This document shows, piece by piece, positions 1 to 7,315 of a stretch of DNA of 24,393 nucleotides. The DNA lies in assembly GCA_029934195.1 (NCBI GenBank), contig JAOZMQ010000006.1, positions 1 through 24,393 on the forward strand, read 5' to 3'. The notes below the pieces were generated by a model. That model searched no databases, was not told where the DNA came from, and was given only the letters and a program-made list of their open reading frames with translations. Both the position numbers and the translations under genes were made by a program. Source of the DNA: Candidatus Cloacimonadota bacterium (GTDB lineage: Bacteria; Cloacimonadota; Cloacimonadia; Cloacimonadales; JAOZMQ01). Position 1 is the stretch's first letter. Each line of letters opens with the position of its first letter.

Positions 1-2
1 AA

Positions 3-83
3 AATAAATAATTTCCCAATTAATCTTTCTTCATGAACTTCATTTCCTTCATGGTCAAAAAGTCCTTTTCGTTCAGATACGAG
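3..83 (-). pseudogene. possible 5' end of a GxxExxY-type protein gene running off the window
   Basis: Directly after the fadL-like stop, the same minus-strand frame stays open for 27 codons to the window edge and reads like protein, including DHEGNEVHEE followed by RLIGKLFI. From memory, GxxExxY-family proteins of uncultured bacteria often open with such His/Glu/Gly-rich text followed by a LIGKII-like helix. No ATG, GTG or TTG lies in this frame after the fadL stop, so a start is missing; it may be a degenerate 5' end or a chance open frame. In another frame the same bases are three 9-base units beginning ATGAAG, so low complexity may create the resemblance. Confidence 0.22.
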
Positions 84-1601
84 TTAGAAGTCTAAAGATA
101 AACCCATGTGTATTACATTTTCAGAAAGAGAAGATGAACTTCCATCATATTCATTGGCAATAATACTGTTTTCGACCTCTACTTCTACTTCAGGAATATA
201 TTCATAACCAAAATTAAATGCTAACATCTGATTAATTTGGTATCCAGCTCCAAATGTAATATGATGTTCTACAACAGCTGGAAATAGAGGGATAATAGTT
301 TCCGCTGGTACTGGATTGCTGGCAAAATTATAACCGGCTCTTAAAGCCAATTTTTCAGTTGCATAAAATTCACCACCAATTGCTATTACAATTTGATCAT
401 CCCAATTCATTGGCATTTCCATTTTAAGATTTTCACTTCCCATCATTTTTGTAATATTGTCGTTTGTTCCATTATTGAAATCCATTTTAAAAGATTCCAT
501 ACTATCTTTCCAGTTAATCCAATTTACATCAAAACCAATTAAGAACTTTTCGTTTTGATAAACAGCACCAAGTCCGATTTCTTGAGGCCAACTAAATTCA
601 ATTTCAGCATCAAAATCAGCTTGCATACCGAGAGACATATCAATTCCCATATTAGTAAGATTTGTATTTACTCCAGTTTGTGCTTGTTCCATTTGTTCCG
701 GAGTTGCATTTTGCATATCTGTTCCCATTTGAGCAAGAGCTCCACCAAGCATTCTAAGATAAGCATCACCAAACATAGAAGTCATATCCATAGAAGCATC
801 TCCTTCAAAATCAAGACCGGCACTCATTGTATAACTTCCACCAATTGAAAGATTTTCATTTACTTTGAACATTGCTCCAAATTTTCCCCCAAAACCGGTA
901 GCAGTAACACCATCTCCCATATCAGCGGAAGCTGTAACTTCATCATAACCAAGACCACCTTGATCCATTGGAGCACCAAACATATCTCCAAAAGTCATAC
1001 CGTTTTGTGGATTTACAACACCAGCCATTGCTGCTGGACTCATGCTAAAAGGCATTTTCATTTCCAACATTGCATATCCAATATTTGGTGATAAACCTAA
1101 AGAAAATTTTGGTGTTACTTGATATGAAATTGTTGGTGAAAATTTCATATATGCAATTTTTGAATGATATTCTTGTGAAATATAATCTGCAGGATTGTTT
1201 TGATAATCTCTGTACATATTGTGTTTAAGTTCATAAGTTGCACCCATTCCGCCTTGTGCATAAAAACCTACACCAAAGGTAAATTTACAACTATTTTGAC
1301 CTTGCACATAAGAAATTGCAGGAAGTGGAAATGTACTTGCATCTGCATCTTCTTCGTTGAGTGAATTTTTAAAAGTCATTGATGGTAAAAGAAGTCCTAA
1401 GTTAAGATCAAATTTTTTCCCATTAATAAAAGAAATTGCTGCCGGATTTGTGTTAATTGAGTTTGCATCATCCAATAAGCCGAAACTAATTCCACCCATT
1501 GCAGAAGATCGTGCTCCATAACCAATCATATTCATTCCATTTGTGGCAAATATAGCACTTATTATAAAAGTACTACATAATAAAACTAACATTTTTTTCA
1601 T
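84..1601 (-). CDS. FadL/OmpP1/TodX-family outer-membrane transport protein
   Basis: 505 residues. A signal peptide (about 1-19, hydrophobic core ending SAIFA) is followed by the FadL-type N-terminal plug text, NGMNMIGYGARSSAMGGISF and then DDANSINTNPA (residues 21-54). The rest alternates like a beta-barrel and ends in LSLDF, with the C-terminal Phe usual for outer-membrane barrels. The family takes up hydrophobic compounds such as long-chain fatty acids across the outer membrane; the substrate here is unknown. ATG at 1601 has an AGGAG site 7-8 bases upstream. Oddity: the middle (about residues 178-398) is very rich in methionine, about 28 in 221 residues, mostly in loop-like stretches. The gene stands apart from the upstream operon by a 118-base gap. 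The family is clear, the substrate is not. Confidence 0.88.
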   Translation of the reverse strand: MKKMLVLLCSTFIISAIFATNGMNMIGYGARSSAMGGISFGLLDDANSINTNPAAISFINGKKFDLNLGLLLPSMTFKNSLNEEDADASTFPLPAISYVQGQNSCKFTFGVGFYAQGGMGATYELKHNMYRDYQNNPADYISQEYHSKIAYMKFSPTISYQVTPKFSLGLSPNIGYAMLEMKMPFSMSPAAMAGVVNPQNGMTFGDMFGAPMDQGGLGYDEVTASADMGDGVTATGFGGKFGAMFKVNENLSIGGSYTMSAGLDFEGDASMDMTSMFGDAYLRMLGGALAQMGTDMQNATPEQMEQAQTGVNTNLTNMGIDMSLGMQADFDAEIEFSWPQEIGLGAVYQNEKFLIGFDVNWINWKDSMESFKMDFNNGTNDNITKMMGSENLKMEMPMNWDDQIVIAIGGEFYATEKLALRAGYNFASNPVPAETIIPLFPAVVEHHITFGAGYQINQMLAFNFGYEYIPEVEVEVENSIIANEYDGSSSSLSENVIHMGLSLDF

Positions 1602-1632
1602 ACTATTCTCCTTTTGTATTTTGTTTGTAAAA

Positions 1633-1706
1633 TGGAGTTCTTTATATTCTCTCTATACATCAGAATTAAAAAATTCTAAGATCTTATCAAATAAGTAGGA
1701 ACTCCA
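1633..1706. repeat. symmetric two-tier inverted repeat upstream of the fadL-like gene
   Basis: Outer arms TGGAGTTC (1633-1640) and GAACTCCA (1699-1706) are perfect complements. A second inverted repeat, AGAATT-AAAA-AATTCT (1662-1677), sits exactly midway, with 21 bases on each side; the interarm bases pair poorly (about 7 of 21). It lies between the CBS gene and the fadL-like start, so it could be an operator or a weak transcript end. There is no G+C-rich stem with a T-tract. Confidence 0.35.
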
Positions 1707-1719
1707 ATCTACAATTATT

Positions 1720-2172
1720 CTATAAATTAACCCCATAAGGGTTTTTTACATATTCTCTCAAAAGTTTGACTTCGTTTTCCGATTGTTCAAGGACTTCTTT
1801 CAGTAAATCTCCGATTGAAAGCAAACCCACAACTTTTTCATTATTCAAAATGGGTAAATGTCTGATTCTCTTATTAACCATTACTCGCATAGCATAAGAA
1901 AGTTTATCGTCTGGAGTTCCGATAATGAGATCTGCTTTACTGGTCATTACTTCTGAAATCTTGATAATAGATTTATCATTTGGATTAGTTGAGCATTTAT
2001 ACAAAATATCTCTTTCTGTAATTATTCCTTCTAAATGTTTATCTTCATTGATTACAAGAAGTGATCCTATTCCATGGGTATTCAGCAATTCAATTGCATC
2101 TAAAACGGTTTTGTTAGATTCAATTTTAATTATTTCATTACTTTTCTTCTCTAATAATTTGCTCAATTTCAT
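1720..2172 (-). CDS. tandem CBS-domain protein, last gene of the Mbx-like operon
   Basis: 150 residues made almost wholly of two CBS motifs (about 8-70 and 77-132). Visible signatures are the GIGSLLVINEDKHLEGIITE segment followed by RDIL in the first, and the RIRHLPILNNEKVVGLLSIG segment followed by DLL in the second. CBS pairs usually bind adenine nucleotides (AMP, ADP, ATP, sometimes NADH or SAM) and regulate partner proteins. The ATG overlaps the upstream NuoI-GltD stop by 4 bases (ATGA), so the gene is translationally coupled to the respiratory complex. The site GGAGAAAGAA lies inside the end of the upstream gene. Inference: it senses energy charge or redox state and tunes the complex. 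No other domain or membrane segment is present. A free-standing unrelated regulator is possible, but coupling argues against that. Confidence 0.85.
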   Translation of the reverse strand: MKLSKLLEKKSNEIIKIESNKTVLDAIELLNTHGIGSLLVINEDKHLEGIITERDILYKCSTNPNDKSIIKISEVMTSKADLIIGTPDDKLSYAMRVMVNKRIRHLPILNNEKVVGLLSIGDLLKEVLEQSENEVKLLREYVKNPYGVNL

Positions 2173-3986
2173 TTCTTTCTCCTTTTATCATTCTTGTTCA
2201 AAAAACCATCAATTGCTTTGGCTGCAATATAGCCATTTGCAACGCCATGTATAACATCAGGTCCTTGAATAATGTCACCACCAACAAATAACCATTTTAG
2301 ATTTGACTGAAAATTCTCATTTACTTGAATACGTCCGCGTGGTCCAAATTTTAAATTAGACTTAATATCCTCTGAAAGATATGATAAATCCATTCCTTGA
2401 CCGATTGATTCAACAACCATATCTGCTTTAAAGAACTTCTTTTGTTTATCATCAAATTTCGGATTAAATCTACCTTCTTCATCAAATACCGAGAGACATT
2501 TAACAACATGCAAACCTTTGATTTTACCGTTCTGAATTTCAATTTCTTTTGGACCCCAACCCGGATCAATAATTGCTTTTTCTTCACGAGCTTCTACTAT
2601 TTCTTCACGATCTGCCGGCATAATATCTTCTGATTCAAGAGATGTTGTGAGAATTTGAATCTTCCCATATTTCTTATTTTGTAATCTTGCCAAAGTTCTG
2701 GTAATATCCATTGCCACATTTCCACCACCAATAACAACAATATTTTCAGCAACATCAATTTCATTTCCGAGAGAAACTTCTCGCAACAAATCTGTAGCAA
2801 AATAAACTCTTTTGTTATCAGCTCCGGGGATTCTTGTGCTTCTTCCGAGATGCAGCCCCGTTCCGGCAAAAACAGCATCATAATCTTTATGAAGCTTATC
2901 GAGAGTAATATCTTTACCAACTCGAGTATTAAATTGCATCTCCACCCCAAGTGATTTTATATATTCAATATCTTTATCGATCTGATCATAAGGTAAACGA
3001 TATTCAGGAATACCGTATCTTGTCATTCCGCCAGAATCCGGAAGTGCTTCAAATATTTTAATTTTATATCCCATAATTGCCAGATAATAAGCTGCTGAAA
3101 TGCCTGCCGGACCAGCTCCAATAATAGCAATACTTTTACCAATTTTCGGGTCATCAAGATGTTCTGTTCCCAATACTTCTTTATACTTTTCAGAAGGAAT
3201 CTGATCTGCAATATATCTTTTTAACCATCTGATAGCCAATGATTCTCCATTATTATGAAGAGCACAAGCTGTTTCACATTTATGCGTGCAAATACGACCA
3301 CAGATTTCAGGAAGGGGATTTGTTTCATATAGAATTCTAAAAGCATTTTCAATATCATCTTCTCTGATAGCAGCAATATAAGCAGGGATATCCATATGAG
3401 CCGGACAAGTTGCAATACAAATTCCACATTCAAGACATCTTTCAGCCTCTTTCATTGCTTGTTCTTTATTATATCCTTTAACAATTTCAATAAAGGATTT
3501 GTCACGTTTTTCAGGTTTAATTTCCAACATCTCAACTCGTTCATAATCAATAAGATGAATATCTTCTGAACGCTTGTAACCTTTTTCAGATTCTTGCCAT
3601 TTTGTTTCAGTTTTTCCTGGTACAAATCTATATTCTTCAGGCATATCTGCAACCCAAGTATATTTATTTGACATTGTAAGCGAACCTGTTGGACAAACAT
3701 CTACACAAAGAGCACACCAACAACAGCGACCATAATCGATCATTGGACGCAATCCGCTATTTCCATCTTTTGTTTCTTGACCTTCTACCGGTACTAAATC
3801 AATAGCTGCATTTTGACAGATTTCTTCACAGCTTCCGCAACCAATACATTTATTAAAATCATTTTTATGAAATCCACGATAATTAGTTGCTCCCGGTCTG
3901 TCATTTATTGGATCTTTAATTGTCCATGGTTTTTGAGCAGCTCTTTCCCAAACTCTCAAGGGTGATAAAATATCTTTTAATTTCAT
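2169..3986 (-). CDS. mbxN (fused): fusion of a NuoI/MbxN-like 2x[4Fe-4S] subunit with a GltD/NfnB-like FAD/NAD(P) oxidoreductase
   Basis: 605 residues from the ATG at 3986, chosen because GAGAGG precedes it; an in-frame ATG at 4013 would add 9 residues and lies inside the previous gene. Residues 1-120 are NuoI-like, with CxxCxxCxxxC clusters at C47/C50/C53/C57 and C88/C91/C94/C98. Residues about 170-270 are the GltD-type Fe-S domain (C184/C187/C190/C194 then C229/C233/C237/C241). Then come the FAD Rossmann motif GAGPAG (290-295), the pyridine-nucleotide motif GGGNVA (420-425) and a closing FAD motif GGD (569-571). Such modules in GltD, NfnB and PreT move electrons between NAD(P)H and Fe-S clusters. 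Here the fusion links the ferredoxin-side Fe-S arm of the membrane complex to a flavin. The YRR motif that usually binds the NADP phosphate is absent: SLE at 449-451. It follows the MbxL gene by 2 bases. Confidence 0.9.
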   Translation of the reverse strand: MKLKDILSPLRVWERAAQKPWTIKDPINDRPGATNYRGFHKNDFNKCIGCGSCEEICQNAAIDLVPVEGQETKDGNSGLRPMIDYGRCCWCALCVDVCPTGSLTMSNKYTWVADMPEEYRFVPGKTETKWQESEKGYKRSEDIHLIDYERVEMLEIKPEKRDKSFIEIVKGYNKEQAMKEAERCLECGICIATCPAHMDIPAYIAAIREDDIENAFRILYETNPLPEICGRICTHKCETACALHNNGESLAIRWLKRYIADQIPSEKYKEVLGTEHLDDPKIGKSIAIIGAGPAGISAAYYLAIMGYKIKIFEALPDSGGMTRYGIPEYRLPYDQIDKDIEYIKSLGVEMQFNTRVGKDITLDKLHKDYDAVFAGTGLHLGRSTRIPGADNKRVYFATDLLREVSLGNEIDVAENIVVIGGGNVAMDITRTLARLQNKKYGKIQILTTSLESEDIMPADREEIVEAREEKAIIDPGWGPKEIEIQNGKIKGLHVVKCLSVFDEEGRFNPKFDDKQKKFFKADMVVESIGQGMDLSYLSEDIKSNLKFGPRGRIQVNENFQSNLKWLFVGGDIIQGPDVIHGVANGYIAAKAIDGFLNKNDKRRKK

Positions 3987-3988
3987 TT

Positions 3989-5188
3989 TTACCTCTCTAT
4001 TTCCGGTGGACAAGTATGCAAAGAAACCATCAAAGCAGCGGTATCGGAAATACTAATATTGACCGCAAGTTTTTCTAAGAGAGAAATAGCATGTGTGTAA
4101 CTTGCTCCTCTTGCAAAAACCCGTCGTGGAAATTCAGAACCATCAGAAACCATATAAAATCCGTGTTCTCCACGAGTTGATTCCGCTTTAACATAGGTTT
4201 GCCCAGCTGGAATTTTCCAATGCAATACATTTGGAAGTTTAGCTTGAATTTCTCCTTTTTCAGGAATTTTATCCAAAATCTGAGAAACCAGATCCAGACT
4301 TTGTAGAAGTTCTTGATACCTTAATTCAGCTCTTGCATAAGCATCACAGCCATTTGAGGTAATCATTTTAATATCTAATTCACCATATTTTACATAAGGA
4401 TTATTTATTCTGATGTCACATTCTCTGCCACTTGCTCTTGCATTTGGACCAACGATTCCATATTCATCAACCATTTCAGGTGTAATTATTCCCAACCCTT
4501 TTAATCTGGATTTTACGATTATATTATTGAAAAAAGTATTTTCAATATTAACCAATAATTTTCGAGTTCTAATAATTAAATCTCTTGCTCTATCTTTGAA
4601 GCCATCGGGAAGATCCTTTCTTACTCCTCCGGGAATCATATACATATGATAAACTCGACCGCCAGTCATTTCTTCAAAAAGATCTAACCAGAAATCACGC
4701 ATACCAACAGTCCATTGACCTATAGCTCCCATTCCAATAGAACCTGCTTGTCCTCCGAGCCACATTAGAAAGCTTCCTACACGAGACATTTCGAGATTAA
4801 GAGTTCTAAGCCATTGTGCTTTTTCCGGAACGACAATTCCAGATAGATCTTCCATTGCTGCTGAAACACAATATTCATTTGTATCCGGTTCTGGAACACA
4901 AATACGGCAAACAATTGGAAAACATTGAATGTATCTTCTGCGTTCCATTAATTTTTCAAAAGCACGATGCAAATATCCGACACGCGTTTTGGTATCAACA
5001 ACTTCATCACCATCGATAATTAATTCGAGAGCCATATTTCCAGTTACTCCCGGATGTTGTGGACCTTGCCAAATTTTAGTATATTTATGTGATTCCAAAT
5101 CAATTACAGGTTTACCATCTTTCATTTCAGGATATTTTGAACGGTCTGCTTCAAAACCTTTATATTTATTTTCTGACATTCTATTCAT
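3989..5188 (-). CDS. mbxL: NuoD/MbxL-like (49 kDa-type) subunit of a membrane-bound respiratory complex
   Basis: 399 residues, the large subunit of the peripheral arm. The N-terminal QGPQHPGVTGNMALEL block (41-56) is the 49 kDa/NuoD signature. At the position of the NiFe L1 motif it reads RICVPEPDTNEY (95-106): C97 matches the first cysteine, E100 the second. At the C-terminal L2 motif it reads HTCPPEIER (391-399): C393 is kept, E396 replaces the second. Thus one Cys of each pair remains, as I recall for Mbx/Mbs, and a NiFe centre cannot be bound normally. The protein ends at the conserved Arg with no cleavable tail, and no hyp maturation gene is near. C94 is an extra nearby cysteine. AAGGAG precedes the ATG, which overlaps the NuoC-like stop by 4 bases. 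It should house the redox/acceptor cavity with MbxJ and MbxK. Confidence 0.93.
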   Translation of the reverse strand: MNRMSENKYKGFEADRSKYPEMKDGKPVIDLESHKYTKIWQGPQHPGVTGNMALELIIDGDEVVDTKTRVGYLHRAFEKLMERRRYIQCFPIVCRICVPEPDTNEYCVSAAMEDLSGIVVPEKAQWLRTLNLEMSRVGSFLMWLGGQAGSIGMGAIGQWTVGMRDFWLDLFEEMTGGRVYHMYMIPGGVRKDLPDGFKDRARDLIIRTRKLLVNIENTFFNNIIVKSRLKGLGIITPEMVDEYGIVGPNARASGRECDIRINNPYVKYGELDIKMITSNGCDAYARAELRYQELLQSLDLVSQILDKIPEKGEIQAKLPNVLHWKIPAGQTYVKAESTRGEHGFYMVSDGSEFPRRVFARGASYTHAISLLEKLAVNISISDTAALMVSLHTCPPEIER

Positions 5189-5742
5189 TTTTCTCTCCTT
5201 ATTGTCGGAGTATCGGCATAGTTTTTATACATTTTTTCTTTCATATATTCTTTTGGATCATTTGTTGATCTTCCGGGACGCTGATAGAAGGTCTTTTCAG
5301 AATATTCCAAAGTATCAAAATCTCTTCTCATTGGAGGAATTTCTTCCCATCCTTCAAGAACAAATGATTCGTTTACTCGTGGAGAACCGGGGAAATTAAT
5401 ACCAAAAAGTTCATGGATTTCCCTTTGATATTGCCAAATATGTGGCCATAATTTATGCATAGAAAACATCTCAGCTTTCTTTCTGTCAATCAAAACATTT
5501 ACACCAAGATTAATATGAATCTTGTAATTATATAACATATAAGTTAGTTGAAATTTTCCATCTTCAAGATAATCAACAGCTTGCATAAATGCGAGATGAG
5601 TAAAATTCTCCTGTTCCTTTAAGTATGAAAGAATGAACTCAATTTGCTCTTTTTCTACAGTAAAAAAGTATAAATCATCTCTTTTTTTTGTTGAAATCTT
5701 TATTTCAATTTTATCTTTTATTCTATTAAGTATTTGTTCCAT
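5185..5742 (-). CDS. mbxK: NuoC/MbxK-like (30 kDa-type) subunit
   Basis: 185 residues, a complex I 30 kDa-type protein. The family signature is at 107-119 (REIHELFGINFPG), followed by NESFVLEGWEEIPPMRRDFD, equivalent to the usual E-[DR]-W-x-x-x-PLRKDF tail. It scaffolds the NuoD-like subunit on the cytoplasmic side and carries no cofactor. The ATG has AGGAG at a good distance, 8 bases after the NuoB-like stop, and its own stop overlaps the NuoD-like ATG (ATGA). Length is typical for the separate, unfused form. No anomaly was seen. Confidence 0.92.
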   Translation of the reverse strand: MEQILNRIKDKIEIKISTKKRDDLYFFTVEKEQIEFILSYLKEQENFTHLAFMQAVDYLEDGKFQLTYMLYNYKIHINLGVNVLIDRKKAEMFSMHKLWPHIWQYQREIHELFGINFPGSPRVNESFVLEGWEEIPPMRRDFDTLEYSEKTFYQRPGRSTNDPKEYMKEKMYKNYADTPTIRREK

Positions 5743-5750
5743 CTTATCTC

Positions 5751-6392
5751 CTACCAGTTATAGTCCGGCATATTCCAATCTTTGATAATCTGTTTTTGAT
5801 TCTTTTTGTACCAATCGAAATTATCAGTATATTTATTCATTCCTTCACATTCACCGGCTCTAATTTTTTCTTTCAATCTATTGAAACCTGCGATAAGAGC
5901 TTCCGGACGAGGCATACAACCGGCGATATAAATATCTACCGGAATATAATAATCCAACCTGTTTATTGTATAATAACTATCATAATACATTCCTCCGTTA
6001 ATAGTGCAACTTCCCAAAGCAATAACATATTTAGGACCTTGCATTTCTTCATAACTTCGGACAATTCTTTTGATAGTTTTTATAGAAGCATAACCACCCA
6101 CAACAAAAATAGCTGCTTGCCTTGGAGTTGGGCGAGGAGCTATTCCAAATCGAGACATATCAAATCTTGATGTCATTAAAGGACGTAATTCGGTTGCACC
6201 ACAACCTGTTCCAAAAGCAAGCATCCACATTGAACGAGACCTTGCCCAGTTCAGAAAACCTTCAAGATATTTGTTCAAAGGAGCTACAGAAGAAGGACGT
6301 GCATCACTAAAAAGAGCTCGTTCTTTTTCCGGTAAACCTTCATTTGCCAACTTCATTTGTTTTTCTATTTCATTTATATCTTTTTTCTTCAA
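5751..6392 (-). CDS. mbxJ: NuoB/MbxJ-like (PSST-type) Fe-S subunit, TTG start
   Basis: 213 residues. The PSST-type fold is clear from GTGCGATELRP (61-71), ALGSCTINGGMYYDSY (125-140) and IAGCMPRPEALIAG (156-169). Complex I has a vicinal Cys-Cys at the first motif; here it is C64-G65, so only three canonical ligands (C64, C129, C159) of the proximal [4Fe-4S] cluster are visible. C182 is a fourth cysteine shortly after. The subunit passes electrons to the NuoD-like subunit at the membrane interface. The start is TTG at 6392, placed by GGGAGG just upstream; the first internal ATG is 12 codons later. It follows the NuoH-like gene by 9 bases. Mbx-type subunits may share this variation, which I cannot check here. 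Confidence 0.92.
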   Translation of the reverse strand: MKKKDINEIEKQMKLANEGLPEKERALFSDARPSSVAPLNKYLEGFLNWARSRSMWMLAFGTGCGATELRPLMTSRFDMSRFGIAPRPTPRQAAIFVVGGYASIKTIKRIVRSYEEMQGPKYVIALGSCTINGGMYYDSYYTINRLDYYIPVDIYIAGCMPRPEALIAGFNRLKEKIRAGECEGMNKYTDNFDWYKKNQKQIIKDWNMPDYNW

Positions 6393-6401
6393 AGTTCCTC
6401 C

Positions 6402-7313
6402 CTAAAAATATGCTACAAAAATAATTCCTATAATACCAATAATGGTTGGCCATTTCAAGAAGAATCTAAATGATTGCTCCGGTCTGAAACGCGGAAACGA
6501 AGCTCCAACAATTACTGAGACTAAATAGATGAAAAAAGTTTTTATCACCATTATTAATAAATTTGTTGCTCCACCAAAGAAGAGATTCATAAACAAAACT
6601 AATTTTGCGGCAGCAAATAAACCTCTATTTGTCTGTAAAATTCCTAAAAAGCTTCCATTCATTTCAATTGGAGGACCAATCGGAATTTCCTGAGGAGCTA
6701 AAACTATACTAAAAGGAGAGTGCATATTCATTCCTAAAAGCGAAATCATTGCAGCAATTACAGCAAATGGATTAGTGAATAAAGTCCAATTGAGAATACT
6801 TCCTTGTTGAGCTGCTACAATAGTAGTAATATTCAATGATTGATATTGAATAGCAACAGCAATTACAGCAAGTGAGAAAGGTACTTCAAAAGCTGACATT
6901 TGTGCTAAACCACGAGCGATTCCAAGTGGAGAATATGGATGTCCTCCTTGTCCTGCACCAAGTGCCATTCCCAATTGTCCGAAGAATATAAAGTACATTA
7001 CAAGGAGCAAATCTCCAGCCATTGAGAAATTTGCAAATACAACTGAACCATAAATTACCGGAATAAACAAATATGTTCCCAACCCGCCACCAAGTCTAAA
7101 AACTGGTCCGAGATAGTACATTACTCCGTGTGAGATAGCAACTCTTCTTCCGTGAGTTTGAATAATATCAAGGAAAGGTTGCCAAATAGGAGGACCAAAT
7201 CTGCCATGTGCTCGTGCATAAATTTTGCGAACAAAACCTCCCAAAATAAGTCCGTAAATTGTCGCAACGGAGATTGATATTATTGCGTAGAGGATTTTTA
7301 TCCAAATATTCAT
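6402..7313 (-). CDS. mbxM: NuoH/MbxM-like membrane subunit
   Basis: 303 residues with about 8 hydrophobic segments. The NuoH family loop is seen at 37-52 (GRFGPPIWQPFLDIIQ), then THGRR and a later acidic loop GGHPYSPLGIARGLAQMSAFEVP. C-terminal SFPRFRPEQSFRFFLKWPTI is the usual NuoH end. NuoH-type proteins anchor the peripheral redox arm to the membrane and form the start of the ion path linking redox change to the antiporter-like subunits. The ATG lies 2 bases after the stop of the double antiporter gene, with a GGGGGT stretch upstream. Loss of the complex I quinone channel cannot be judged by eye. Confidence 0.92.
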   Translation of the reverse strand: MNIWIKILYAIISISVATIYGLILGGFVRKIYARAHGRFGPPIWQPFLDIIQTHGRRVAISHGVMYYLGPVFRLGGGLGTYLFIPVIYGSVVFANFSMAGDLLLVMYFIFFGQLGMALGAGQGGHPYSPLGIARGLAQMSAFEVPFSLAVIAVAIQYQSLNITTIVAAQQGSILNWTLFTNPFAVIAAMISLLGMNMHSPFSIVLAPQEIPIGPPIEMNGSFLGILQTNRGLFAAAKLVLFMNLFFGGATNLLIMVIKTFFIYLVSVIVGASFPRFRPEQSFRFFLKWPTIIGIIGIIFVAYF

Positions 7314-7315
7314 TT

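Noticed and set aside
555..848. 97-codon plus-strand frame opposite the fadL-like gene
   Set aside because: Ser/His/Ile-rich composition typical of reverse-complement shadow of a Met-rich gene.
1662..1677. Rho-independent terminator of the respiratory operon
   Set aside because: The 6-bp stem is entirely weak (one G-C class pair per arm) and no T-tract follows on the minus strand.
4929..5399. 156-codon open frame on the plus strand inside the NuoD/NuoC-like genes
   Set aside because: Antisense to two strongly conserved genes, with no recognisable domain or ribosome site; an overlap artefact.
3989..6392. Membrane-bound NiFe hydrogenase (Mbh/Ech) reading of the NuoB/C/D-like genes
   Set aside because: Only one cysteine of each NiFe CxxC pair is kept, there is no C-terminal processing tail and no hyp gene nearby.
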